Of a stretch of DNA of 64,000 bases, positions 24,691 through 34,620 are shown piece after piece; within the stretch, counting starts at the first letter, position 1, and each line of letters begins with the position of its first letter. This DNA is from Owenia fusiformis (Eukaryota; Annelida; Polychaeta; Sabellida; Oweniidae). The notes beneath the pieces were generated by a model. That model made no database searches. It was given only the letters and a program-made list of their open reading frames with translations, and had not been told where the DNA came from. Both the position numbers and the translations under genes were made by a program. The stretch covers positions 22,527,915 to 22,591,914 of the forward strand of contig CAIIXF020000001.1 in NCBI GenBank assembly GCA_903813345.2. The letters are read 5' to 3'.

Positions 24691-25075
24691 GCCAAATCCT
24701 CAGATGTAGATGCAATTGATGCTAATTTGTAAGAAGGATCATATATCGGAAATATTGCGGTTGGCATTTCAATACCATTTGTTAAACAGTTAAACAGAAG
24801 AGTACATTTGAGTTGGCTTGAATATTTCATTCGTCAATGAGAGGGCTATTGGAAAAGACATCAGCTCATGTCTCATGATTTCATTGATGCCCACAGGTCT
24901 GTGGTTAGCTTCATATGCAGTGATAAGATTCCGCAAAACATTCCTGTCTGCCCTAACAACTTTCTGCTCGTTTATATTGGGATTAGGCATATGTTTAAAA
25001 AATTTTGGTGCTTGCTCAGTAGATCAAGAAATGTTGTGTCTTTCATTTGACTCTGTTGGTATCAACCTCTAAGAC
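24655..25075 (-). pseudogene. C-terminal remnant of the foldback-element protein
   Basis: Minus-strand frames read AQQFGQQQLDVFAS, HMPNPNINEQKVVRADRNVL, RNLITAYEANHRPVGINEIM and RHELMSFPIALSLTNEIF, then after a frameshift MPTAIFPIYD and KLASIASTSEDLATVFKEAK. This resembles the C-terminal half of the same transposon-associated family (a pattern of NLxxRLLxA... followed by xxELxPVPxSL). It is the continuation of fragments at 34,290-34,620, now separated by the LINE and a MITE. Confidence 0.55.
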
Positions 25076-25941
25076 GCAAAGACATCCAGTTGTTGTTGGC
25101 CAAACTGTTGAGCGCCTATGATTGTTTCTGTGAGTACATCTTTTGTACATACATAGATATAGGATTTTATTAGTACTGATGCCCTTTTAGGGCCAAACGT
25201 ACATCCGATATACAATTTTCAATAACAGTAAATATAGCAATAAAGTAAAGAAAATAGGATTACATTCTTCAAATGACATATATAAAATGTTACTTTGATA
25301 TAAGAATCCTGTCTCTACCAATCATTAGATACTTTATCATGTCAGCAGCTTCTTTTAATATGATCCCCTCACTCGTCAATAGAAAAATTGTCTTTTCGTG
25401 ATCATTCATGTTTTTAAAATTACTACACAGGTTTTCAAGTTTTTCAATATGGGATTTTCTGATAAACTCCAATTTTTTACATTTGAATAAAAAGTGTGTT
25501 TCATCCTCTATAACCGAGTCCTTACATATTTTACAAAATCGACTATTAAGATCAGTAATTGGTTTTGTATATCGGCCTCTCTCTATCTCTAGATTGTGGG
25601 CGCTTATACGTAATCTAGTTAAATGTTTAGCGTTTGAAAGTGTCGTTTCTGAAAGGTAGTGTTCAAACCCAAAGTGCGATTTTAGTTGTTTAAATAATCT
25701 AAGTTTCCCCCCGTTCCCACTTATCAGATTCTTCCAATATACTTGGTATCTCTCTATTAATTTCTTTTTGACTTTAATAGCAAGCCTATTTGTGCTCTTC
25801 TCTATGTTTTCCTTATCTTCAAGATTCAATTCATCAGACATTTTTATTTTAATATGGCACAGTATATTTTTGAGTTGTTTGTGCCATGTAAATGTGTTAT
25901 TTGTTGAAACAAATGTTTTACTCATAATACTCCTATTCGCG

Positions 25942-26467
25942 ATAAGAGTTCAGGTGGTAATTTACATAAATATCTCCCATGATGCATCGCTTTGGAAGGG
26001 ACAAATTTTAATTGGCCCGCGAACGAGTCTATACTCTGAACGTTTCTCAGCTTCTGACCTTCCATCAGCCCTCAAGCATAGTTATATGATCCAATCTATT
26101 GAATAATCAGATAGATAATCGGAGATTCGAAGTAACATTATTGATATTCTTTCGATCTTCGATGAAGTCTGAGCAATTTGGGAAATCAGTGACGTCACTG
26201 AAATTGGACGGCATTTTCAACTACAGATTTCTTCGGATTTGGGGATTACAGTTCAAAAAGCCTTGTTATATATCTTAATTACATACATACCTATCACTTC
26301 TGCAAATGCAACTCTACATAAATGTTTAATAAAGTCTCAGTGCGGCATTGAAAATAGCACCCCTGTGTAATCCAATGGGAAAGAACCCGGATGTAGACGA
26401 TGTTGTACCGTACACGAGAGCTCTTCAAACGAGAGTTAACTAAACTGAACGAAAACTAAACGTTATC
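25942..26467. mobile_element. 526-bp insertion in LINE ORF2, gcg flanks
   Basis: Flanked by gcg at 25,939-25,941 and 26,468-26,470. The ends are GATAAGAGTT and the inverse GATAACGTTT, only weakly inverted. Removing it joins LIYQYA to NRSIMSKTF in frame, which strongly supports insertion. No transposase; class uncertain. Confidence 0.75.
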
Positions 26468-28515
26468 GCGTATTGGTATATTAATGAATCGTTTAGTAAA
26501 CTCCCATTTGAACTCAACTCTAAATGACCGAGGTATTTGATTTGTATTTTTATAATATCGACTACCAAAGGTATTCTTCCCAATTCTCCTCTTACTGCCA
26601 TGTTTGTGGCTTTTCTATGAACTCCGAGAACATATTTTTGGAACCGAATATGATTGTTTTCAATTAAAGTACTTTCGTATTTATGTTCAATATCTCGATT
26701 AGTTAGGCAGTCACGCTTGGTATATATATCATTACACCATATTTCCGACCCGTATAAAGCGACGGGTTTGATAAGTTGATCATACAATTTCATTTTCAGT
26801 GAAGACTTCATCTCTGTGCCGCTTGTCAATTGATAAACTTTAAACATGGCTTTATTTGCTTTTTCCTTTATGTTTTGCTGGGCCGGTTTAAAAGATCCCG
26901 AAGCACTTAAGATAATTCCCAAATATGTATACCTTTGAACATTTTGTATAATTTTACCATTTATTTGAAATCGTTCTTGACAAACTTTGCCACATTTCCA
27001 GAATTTCATAATTTTTGTTTTGTCAATGTTAATTTCAAGTTTCCAGTCATCACAGAAGGATTCAAGAGTGTTTAGTTTTAGCTGCATTCCTTCTTTACTA
27101 GTATCAAATATGACTAAATCGTCTGCGAATAGCAAACTGCTAACATGCTGAGTTTCAAGGAATGGAGATTTCCCAACATTATCAAACTTTTTTATAATAT
27201 CATTTATATATATGTTAAATAATAATGGACTGAGCGAGTCTCCTTGTTTTACACCCCTAGCACATGAAAACGATTCCGTATAAGTTGAGTGATTAAGTTT
27301 TACACACGCCGTGGCATTTTCATACATGGTTTTAATGATTTTGTAGAAGTGCCCTTTAATTCCTGACTTTTGTAACTTATACATAAGGCCTGTGTGCCAT
27401 ATCGAATCAAATGCCTTCTTTAGGTCCACAAAGCAGGCATAAAAATTACATTTATTTTGATGAACATGTTTGTCAATAAGAGACCGAATTATAAATATAT
27501 GGTCGGTCGTCCTTGCTTTCTTCATAAAACCTGCAAGGTTTTGTGAAATAATATTATTTGATTTGACAAATGCATAAAGGCGATTATATAGCACATTGGA
27601 GAAAATTTTCGATAAGCATTCCGAAATAAATATGCCACGATAGTTACCTGGTACTCGAGGGTCATTTTTCTTGTAAATTGGTACAATATAGGATTCATTC
27701 CACGATACTGGGTATTGGTTATTAGATAATATTTCATTGAATATCTTGCAAATGCGAGGAATTAAAATTTGCCTTCCTGTCTTTACCCATTCATTAGATA
27801 TTCCACTTTTACCCGCAGCTTTTTTATTTTTTATTTGGTTTACTACCGTATTGATCTCTTCATATGTTATCTTGTAATTAAGTTCGTCAAAATTAGGCTC
27901 GTTTTCTAGTTTTTTCAATCTAATTAGAATATCGTTGTCATCATTACTGTTATTTGAAAATAATTCAGAAAAATGATTTTTCGAAAGTCTTCAAGTTTCA
28001 AAATTAGACTGTTTTTGAATCGTTTATTGCTTGACTTACATAATTTTCTATATTGTTTGAGTACATGGAAATAGGATTTTCGAGTTATTCGTTGTTCGGT
28101 GATTTCACCAGTTGTAAACCCAATCGTCTAACGCGCTTATTCAAAACGGAACAAGAAACGTTATACCATGCTTTGTTATTCCTTTTATTAGGTTGCGACT
28201 TTTTTCTTTTCTTTAGAGATAATGTTGCTGCTGTAATAAGTAAATCATTTAATTTATTCATACTTTCATTTACCCTGTTTTGTGGACAGTGCTCAATAAG
28301 CTCATCCAATGAGTTTAATTTAGCTGCGATCGGCGCTGTTTGAAGAGTTTCACGAAAGACAGTTGGGGATAAGTTACCCCATTTGAATGAATTCGCCTTC
28401 GAACTTACATGATTTTTTTTGGTGCAGATAGGATTCTTATAACGATTTTCTACTTTAAGTAACATGGAAATCATGCAATGATCTGATAAAGAGCTTAAAC
28501 TATCATGAACCTTAA

Positions 28516-29510
28516 AGTGTGCGCCCGACCCGGCTACGTATAGCACAGAGTTTATACTGGCGGATTAGACTAGTTCATTTTTTATATGTGTGTGAAAGCT
28601 TTCTCTTATTTGCGTTTTTTCGTTTAGTACGGTTCTGTTATAATTGCAAAGGTCATATAACCGGGATAAAACAATGATTATCGTTGACTGCCCACACACA
28701 AAACATACGTTGAGTGAACAGTACTAGTGTTATTACAAACAACAGGCTTTAGAATACAAAGCGTAGTGTGATAATAAGCTGTACACTACCACTGCTGCAT
28801 GTACATATTACTAATTTACTAGGGCTCCCAAAGAGTGGATAGGGAGGTTGTGTTTGTCACTTTTAAATTTTACATTTCAAAATTGTCATTTTACATGTCA
28901 TAATTTGTTGGTTTCATTCGTTTAGCCAATCAAAACATTGTAAAACAATAAATTGTCTGTTACGTACAATCAATTTTGTTCAGTTTTGATTAGTTGTCAG
29001 AATAAAGTTACGTTCATCTGAATCCATGTATCAAAACAAAAATCCTATTTTCACTTCAAAATACTTCAGTGAGATGAAGGCTCGGAATTGTCACATGCAA
29101 TAACTTATTGTCGTATTCGTTATTTTATCTTCTCGATAGTAGCATTTAGTCGCACATTTGATGCCAGGTCACCTTGTCGCGTACCTCTTGGGGAACCCCA
29201 CATTTATGTTTGTACTCATGGAAGTAAATTCCCCGGTGTAGAGAGCCACAAACTTTTCAACAGGTTCGAAATGACCAAATTCTCTCATATATACTCTAAA
29301 TATTTTATTGTTTAGCACCTACAAAGTATTGCTAATAACCATATGTAATTTCAATAAGGAAACTTATCTGGCTACATGTAAATTCAATATCAACACTAAC
29401 TGTTCTCTCAACACGTCCTGGCTTACCTTGTGGTGACAAACCCTGGATTTTCGCTATTTATAGTTTATCAACACCTGGACGCATGCGCATTTTATAGTTT
29501 ATCGGGCACT
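28516..29510. mobile_element. 995-bp TTAA-flanked insertion in LINE endonuclease
   Basis: Flanked by TTAA at 28,512-28,515 and 29,511-29,514. The left end AGTGTGCGCCCGA and the right inverse AGTGCCCGATAAAC share short inverted similarity. Removing it gives the in-frame junction RLFK-VHDSLSSLSDH. TTAA targets are used by piggyBac, Kolobok and Sola3 transposases. No transposase is encoded. Confidence 0.8.
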
Positions 29511-30545
29511 TTAAATAATCTTATTCTATTCATGATTGACTGTTTTGCAAGGCAATAGTCAACAGTACTACTACCATTGTATTTATGGCATGTGAACGAA
29601 CCAAATGTGTCGCCAAAAATACGACCGTTCAATATTCTCATGTTTGTAGATTTGCATATATCAAGCAATTTGTAGCCACATTCGTTCACTTTTGAATCTT
29701 TGTTCAAACGTGAAGTTGGTACTGAGTCAATTATGTAATCATCATAAAGTGGAATTGTACTATCTCCATCACATTCAATATAATCATTTAGAACACCGGT
29801 TCTTGCATTGAAATCTCCCATCATTATTTTGTCCCCAAGACTTGATATTTTTGATAATTCAGCTAAAAGCGTGTCAAAGGGGTCAACCGTGTCCATGGTC
29901 TTTTTAACATAATTTGACGGGGATATGTAATTAAATCCCAGGTAGATATCATTGTTCAAACCGAAGAAAATCCTTTTCATTTTAACCCACATTAAATCGG
30001 GCGTTGTTGATTGAATTATCTGAATTCCAGGAGTTAAATGCTTTTGTATAAATACTGCAACACCACCATGTCTTTTATTGCCGGTTTTTGAACGGTTTGA
30101 GCAAAATGACGTATACCCTTCTAGGGAGAACGAACTGCCCTTATCACCATGTGTTTCAGTCATACCTATAATGTGATGCTTTTTGATTTCTTTCGTAAAA
30201 TCAGCGTTTTCAAGCTTATTGAACATATTGTTTTTAATTCCTTGTACATTCCAACATGCAACAGATAAGTGTGATCCATTATTCATGCTACAACGTGTTT
30301 TACAAAGTCTGTCAACGATTTAGTGATATTTAATGAGTTATAACAATGTATAAAGTTCACCATATAATATTTAAAATGATATGTGATACTTACAATACAA
30401 CACGTATATACTACAATACTCTAAGACATTTTATACTATATTATCGTTATGTACTTGTACTAAGACTTAATATAAATGGTATTTCATACCCAACACTACA
30501 TGTACTTTTCAGTAATTAACAAATGGTGTGTTTAGATGGTTAGTT

Positions 30546-33522
30546 TCACCATCTATCAAACCACTTTCTCTGGCCTTGAAATGGTCTCTTAGGACCAAAC
30601 CTTTGTGGGGGAGTGATGTTACATAGTTTCCTAATGCAATCGAGGATGTTTTTACATAAAACTGATGTACCCCTTTCGTTTGGGTGAACTCCGTCTCTGT
30701 ATAAAGATGTGTTTGGGGTTCCATTTCTTCCAAGGTTGCTGTTTAGAGAGCATGTAACCTGTCGATCATCGTGATATTTGGCTTGTAGCTGGGCTGATAT
30801 GGATGCTGATCTAATGTTCCATAATTCATCACGGGGTACCATCGAATAATTTTGGCAACGTACCGGAGAACGACATTTTACTAAGAAATGGCAATAATTT
30901 AGCACAATATATTTTTTAACTAGAGTTCTATTTTGATTTTGACAAAAGTAAGTATTCCATGCAATAACTATTTCATTCATAAGTTTGTAGGAATTCTGTT
31001 GGAACCCAGTTCTGATCAAGTACGAAGTTATTGAAATCGGCGCAGACGGACTTTACTCCGAAAGATGGTTTTTCGATTATAACTTTTCACAACATTTAAG
31101 TATAGACTTTTGAAAAAAGTACAGAATAGTCCTTATACTTTTGAATAATTCTGTTATTTCTGATTCACACGACTCTGATTTGTTTAATTAAAAAAAAGTT
31201 TTAAAAATATTACTTAGGAACGTAACCGGAGCTGGGAACGTAACCGGAGCAGATCAGTTGAATTATTTAATCAAAAAATTAAAATATATGATTTAAAGCA
31301 CATATACTAATTTAAAAACATACGGGATTGTTCGAATGCGTATTTATTACATTTTATTTAAAGAAAAAAAATTATCCATTGTGAAAAATTAAATTTGGTA
31401 TTTACCATGCATAAGTGCAATTACCTTAGAAAGGCTATCAAACATAGAACAATCATTGTATGGAGAATGAAGTGATTAAATGTAGTAAGCAAATAATTCC
31501 ATTTGATTTCACCCATTGTATTTGTTCAGCGAACTATTAGAACCCACTCTGTTATACTAATTTCGTATATATATACTGTTTATACATACATGTAGTATAC
31601 TTCTAAGACAACTTCTCTTTTTCAGGGGAAATAAAAGCATTTAAATGCTAGTACTTGTCATGTGCTCGACCAAATCGAATCAACATATGCTTTCTGAAAT
31701 TCTTCACCTAACCCCCCCCCCCACTGCATATAAACGTAAGATGTTTGAGTGAGTGCCCGTTTATTGTTTTATGCAAAACCAGTTGTTATCCATCTTTGTT
31801 TCGATAAACCTAGGCGTGGGTCATTAAGCAAGTAAGAAAGTGAATGCTTTTTTCTAGTTAAACTACAGAACATTGCTTTTCAGTCGTTAATAGACAGTGT
31901 TCTATAATTCTATCACACCAAGTAAGCTGACATATGTGTTTGTAAATAATATATATGCTTTAAATCATATATTTTATTTTTTTAAATTATATAATTCAAC
32001 TGATCTGCTCCGGTTACGTTCCCAGCTCCGGTTACGTTCCTAAGTAATATTTTTAAAACTTTCTTTTTAATTAAACAAATCAGAGTCGTGTGAATCAGAA
32101 ATTACAGAATTATTCAATAGTATAAGGACTATTCTGTACTTTTCGGAGTAAAGTCCGTCTGCGCCGATTTCAATAACTTCGTACTTGATCAGAACTGGGT
32201 TCCAACAGAATTCCTACAAACTCATGAATGAAATAGTTATTGCATGGAATACTTACTTTTGTCAAAATCAAAATAGAACTCTAGTTAAAAAATATATTGT
32301 GCTAAATTATTGCCATTTCTTAGTAAAATGTCGTTCTCCGGTACGTTGCCAAAATTATTCGATGGTACCCCGTGTTCATTGTCGCTTCTTGGTGGTGGTA
32401 AAGATAGAACGATCTTCGTATTTCCAAGTTTCCTCTTAGTCTCATTTACCAGAGTATGCATCTCGTCGATTATGCCAGAGTCCGTTTTTTGACTATCTTT
32501 GATATCATTCTGATAACCTGGTATACTACAACATCTGGTTTCTTTAAACTTTCCAGAGATTTTCTGGCTTGTGGTATGGTGTATGCATGTTCTAAGTAGG
32601 CGTCCATATCATGCATACGACTTGTTTTCACCAAGCTCAAAATCGAAGAACCGATAAGGGCTACTGATGGCTTCGACTTCTCGATAGAATCGATTGGCAC
32701 CTCTGTTGGTTTAGGCTTACTTTGGACAGTTTTAAAGGGTTGGGTATCAGAATTATCAGCAAGAACCTTACATTGTATCTTTAGATCACTGATCTCTTCC
32801 TGGGCCTTTGCTAGTTTCACATTATTTGACGTGATTTGTTCTGTGATTTCTTCTATTTCTCGGTTCTTACTATTAAGCTTATTTTCTATTATGTCAAGTT
32901 CTCTAGCTTTGATTTTTAGCGATCTGTTTTCCGTCTCCAGTGCAAACCTTTTTTCGTTCGAAATGTTTATCATTTTATGAAGATCTTCAATCTCTTGGTT
33001 TTTAGATTGTAGAATAGCTCTCTGGTGGTTAAGCTCACTTTGTAGCGTGCTCAGTTGTTTCGACTTGTCTAGACTTTCATTCATTGCTAGTTATTTCTCC
33101 CTCATTAGTTGTTTTATTGAATTGTCATTTTCTTTGATTACCGAATCTGCTCCTTTGTCAACCACTACTTTATCCATTAAATCAGCAAATGTTTTTTCGA
33201 GATTTTCAAGTTTAAGTAGGCGTTCAAGTATCTCCTCGTGGTTGTTTTGCATTTTGTATTCAATGTCTTCAACTTTTGTTCTCAAACGAATGTTGTCTAA
33301 GAAACTAGATGGATCTCGCGGAGATATTGGCGTATCATGACTATCATTGATTAATTGAGAAACTGTTGCTGTAGTGTTCATTTCGTCCGTGAGGTTATTA
33401 TCTGCAATTCTTATGGCATCTATCAAACCCAATTCATTTTCAGAGTCTGGATCAATGTCCGATTCGTCGAAAATATCTGATACTTCATTGGTTTTAGTTC
33501 TCAGGTTATATCTCTTTGCCAT
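30546..33522 (-). pseudogene. LINE ORF1: coiled coil plus SGNH/GDSL-type esterase domain, interrupted
   Basis: The first part (33,522-33,094) is acidic with a NHEEILERLLKLENLEKTF heptad-like stretch and ends at an in-frame TAA. The next part (33,084-32,470) continues in the same frame with long coiled coil (QKNQEIEDLHKM-type heptads) and reaches VALIGSSILSLV, the GDS-like block I of SGNH hydrolases, then DVVVYQV. One frameshift follows, then LGNTKIVLSLPPPRSDNE. A 1.5-kb CAC element interrupts here. After it come LWNIRSASISAQL and DGVHPNERGTSVL, the catalytic Asp-x-x-His block. Esterase-bearing ORF1 proteins are known in CR1-like LINEs. Defects are the stop, the frameshift and the insertion. 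Confidence 0.85.
30830..32374. mobile_element. 1,545-bp foldback element, CAC/GTG ends, 5-bp TSD ttcat, in LINE ORF1
   Basis: Perfect terminal CACGGGGTACCATCGAATAA and its inverse, with arms of about 470 bp (30,830-31,300) and 415 bp (31,960-32,374). The left arm has about 55 bp extra. The arms contain GAACGTAACCGGAGC twice. Direct ttcat lies at 30,825-30,829 and 32,375-32,379. Excision with one ttcat restores SDNE-LWN in ORF1. No transposase in the 650-bp centre. Confidence 0.9.
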
Positions 33523-33540
33523 TTTAATATCATAAACAAT

Positions 33541-33666
33541 TCTTTACACTGGACGAAGAGTTTATAGCAGGATGACGCAACGTCACAAGGTTTTCACATT
33601 AATTTCGAACAATTTACACTGAACGAAAAGAGTTTATAGTAAGATGACGCAACGTCACAATATTTT
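33541..33666 (-). promoter_or_regulatory. Tandem-repeat 5' UTR of the LINE (putative promoter)
   Basis: Two adjacent copies of a ~65-70-bp unit (TTTACACTGRACGAARAGAG ... GATGACGCAACGTCACAA) lie just upstream of ORF1. LINEs carry internal 5' promoters, often as tandem monomers. The TGACGCAACGTCA core contains a near-perfect palindrome of CRE type. The promoter role is inferred. Confidence 0.5.
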
Positions 33667-33923
33667 CTCAATATTTTTTGGGCGATAATAGGGATATATA
33701 TCAAATTTATCAAATATCTTTAAAAAACGATCTGTTTAGATTACTGTTTGTCACAAAACCCACGTGATATCATTCCTAGGAACTTTAAGTGTCTCTCAAT
33801 GGTATATCTAGTCCGTTTCACTCATTATATATCACCAAAATGTTGAATTAGAACCAGTACCGCATTTTACGTCTTGCAGTTATGCCGGATTACGCTTTGG
33901 AAGTCATATACTTTGGAGATTAA

Positions 33924-34337
33924 GGACAGGGTGCATGTTGGGAAATTTTCTGCATTCCTCAATTGAGTCACATGTTATTTTTCAAACATGAATAACTCCT
34001 TCCCCACATTGTCTACATCTTCCAAGTTTGCACAAAGAGTGCACCTTTGTGCCTAAAAAAGCCTTGTGAGAAGGTTTGTTTTGTAAAATGTATAAAAAAT
34101 GAGAAAATTCAGTGAAAAAAAATTCTGAAAATTTTCTGATTTTTTTCACTGAATTTTCTTGTTTTTTATACACTTTATCAAAACATTCTTCTCACAAGTC
34201 TTTTCTAGGCACATAAGTGCACTCTTTGTGCAAAACTGGAAGATAAAGACAATGAAGAGAAGGAGTGATTCTTGTTTGAAAAATAACATGTGACTCAATT
34301 GAGGAATGCAGAAAATTTCCCATCATGCACCCTGACC
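33924..34337. mobile_element. 414-bp palindromic MITE, TTAA target
   Basis: TTAA at 33,920-33,923 and 34,338-34,341. The ends GGACAGGGTGCATG and inverse GGTCAGGGTGCATG begin arms of about 185 bp that pair along most of the element (for example CTCAATTGAGTCACATGTTA). The centre is an A/T hairpin. It lies in the remnant gene of the foldback element. Confidence 0.85.
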
Positions 34338-34620
34338 TTAAGTAATGGATCTTCTGAAAACATGCCAAACTTCAGCAGCATGTCACATATTTTATCTTCT
34401 TCCATAGATTCATGTTTTGATTTGTAAATTACCACCCCCCCCTCTATGGAATCTCGAAATGCAAGTCCAAACATCATTCTTGTTTGGACTACCCATGTGT
34501 GACCTAAGATTATACCCCGGTGCCCATCTATTCAATGCAGATATTGTCTTTGTGTTATGCCTAAACTTCTGCCACCCTTCTAACCAATAGCATACTGGCA
34601 TAGGGGTCAATCAACTTGGT
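34290..34620 (-). pseudogene. Central fragment of the foldback-element protein
   Basis: Minus-strand frames read YWLEGWQKFRHNTKTISALN then RWAPGYNLRSHMG and, in another frame, SKHESMEEDKICDMLLKFGM with FSEDPLL up to the TTAA MITE. The order and character match the middle of the transposon-associated family whose C-terminal remnant lies at 24,655-25,075 and N-terminal remnants lie in both arms. Stops and frameshifts are frequent. Confidence 0.5.

Larger units (their letters stand above)
25290..30286 (-). pseudogene. LINE ORF2: AP endonuclease, reverse transcriptase, C-terminal zinc knuckle
   Basis: Endonuclease at 30,286-29,515 and 28,511-28,085: ACWNVQGIKNN, MTETHGDKG, IMMGDFNARTG, SSTVDYCLA and, beyond an insertion, SLSDHCM with the catalytic SDH. 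Reverse transcriptase at 27,918-26,468: NKKAAGKSGISNEW, YKKNDPRVPGNYRGI, FVDLKKAFDSIWH, RGVKQGDSLSPLLFNIYIND, LLFADDLVIF with the FADD active site, and YLGIILSASG. C-terminus at 25,938-25,290: HLTRLRISAHNLEIERGRY and the motif CKICKDSVIEDETHFLFKC. Defects: two frameshifts and stops between 28,085 and 27,918, plus insertions at 28,516-29,510 and 25,942-26,467. At both insertions, joining the flanks and keeping one target copy keeps the frame. The catalytic residues of both enzymes survive, so the element was recently competent. Confidence 0.9.
25140..33900 (-). mobile_element. Near full-length two-ORF LINE, minus strand, with three nested insertions
   Basis: Order on the minus strand: 5' UTR with a ~65-70-bp tandem duplication (33,541-33,666, GATGACGCAACGTCACAA twice), ORF1 (33,522-30,546), a 260-bp spacer, ORF2 (30,286-25,290), and a 3' UTR ending near 25,140 with GGCCCTAAAAGGGCATCAGT. 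Foreign insertions are at 25,942-26,467, 28,516-29,510 and 30,830-32,374. The ends are approximate and no target duplication was identified. Endonuclease plus SGNH-type ORF1 points to the CR1/Jockey side of the LINEs; the exact clade is not assigned. Confidence 0.85.

Noticed and set aside
30832-31019. Peptide starting MIRTGFQQNSYKLMN, present also on the plus strand at 32,185
   Set aside because: Both are translations of the inverted arms of the 1,545-bp element; only the part below 30,825 is LINE ORF1.
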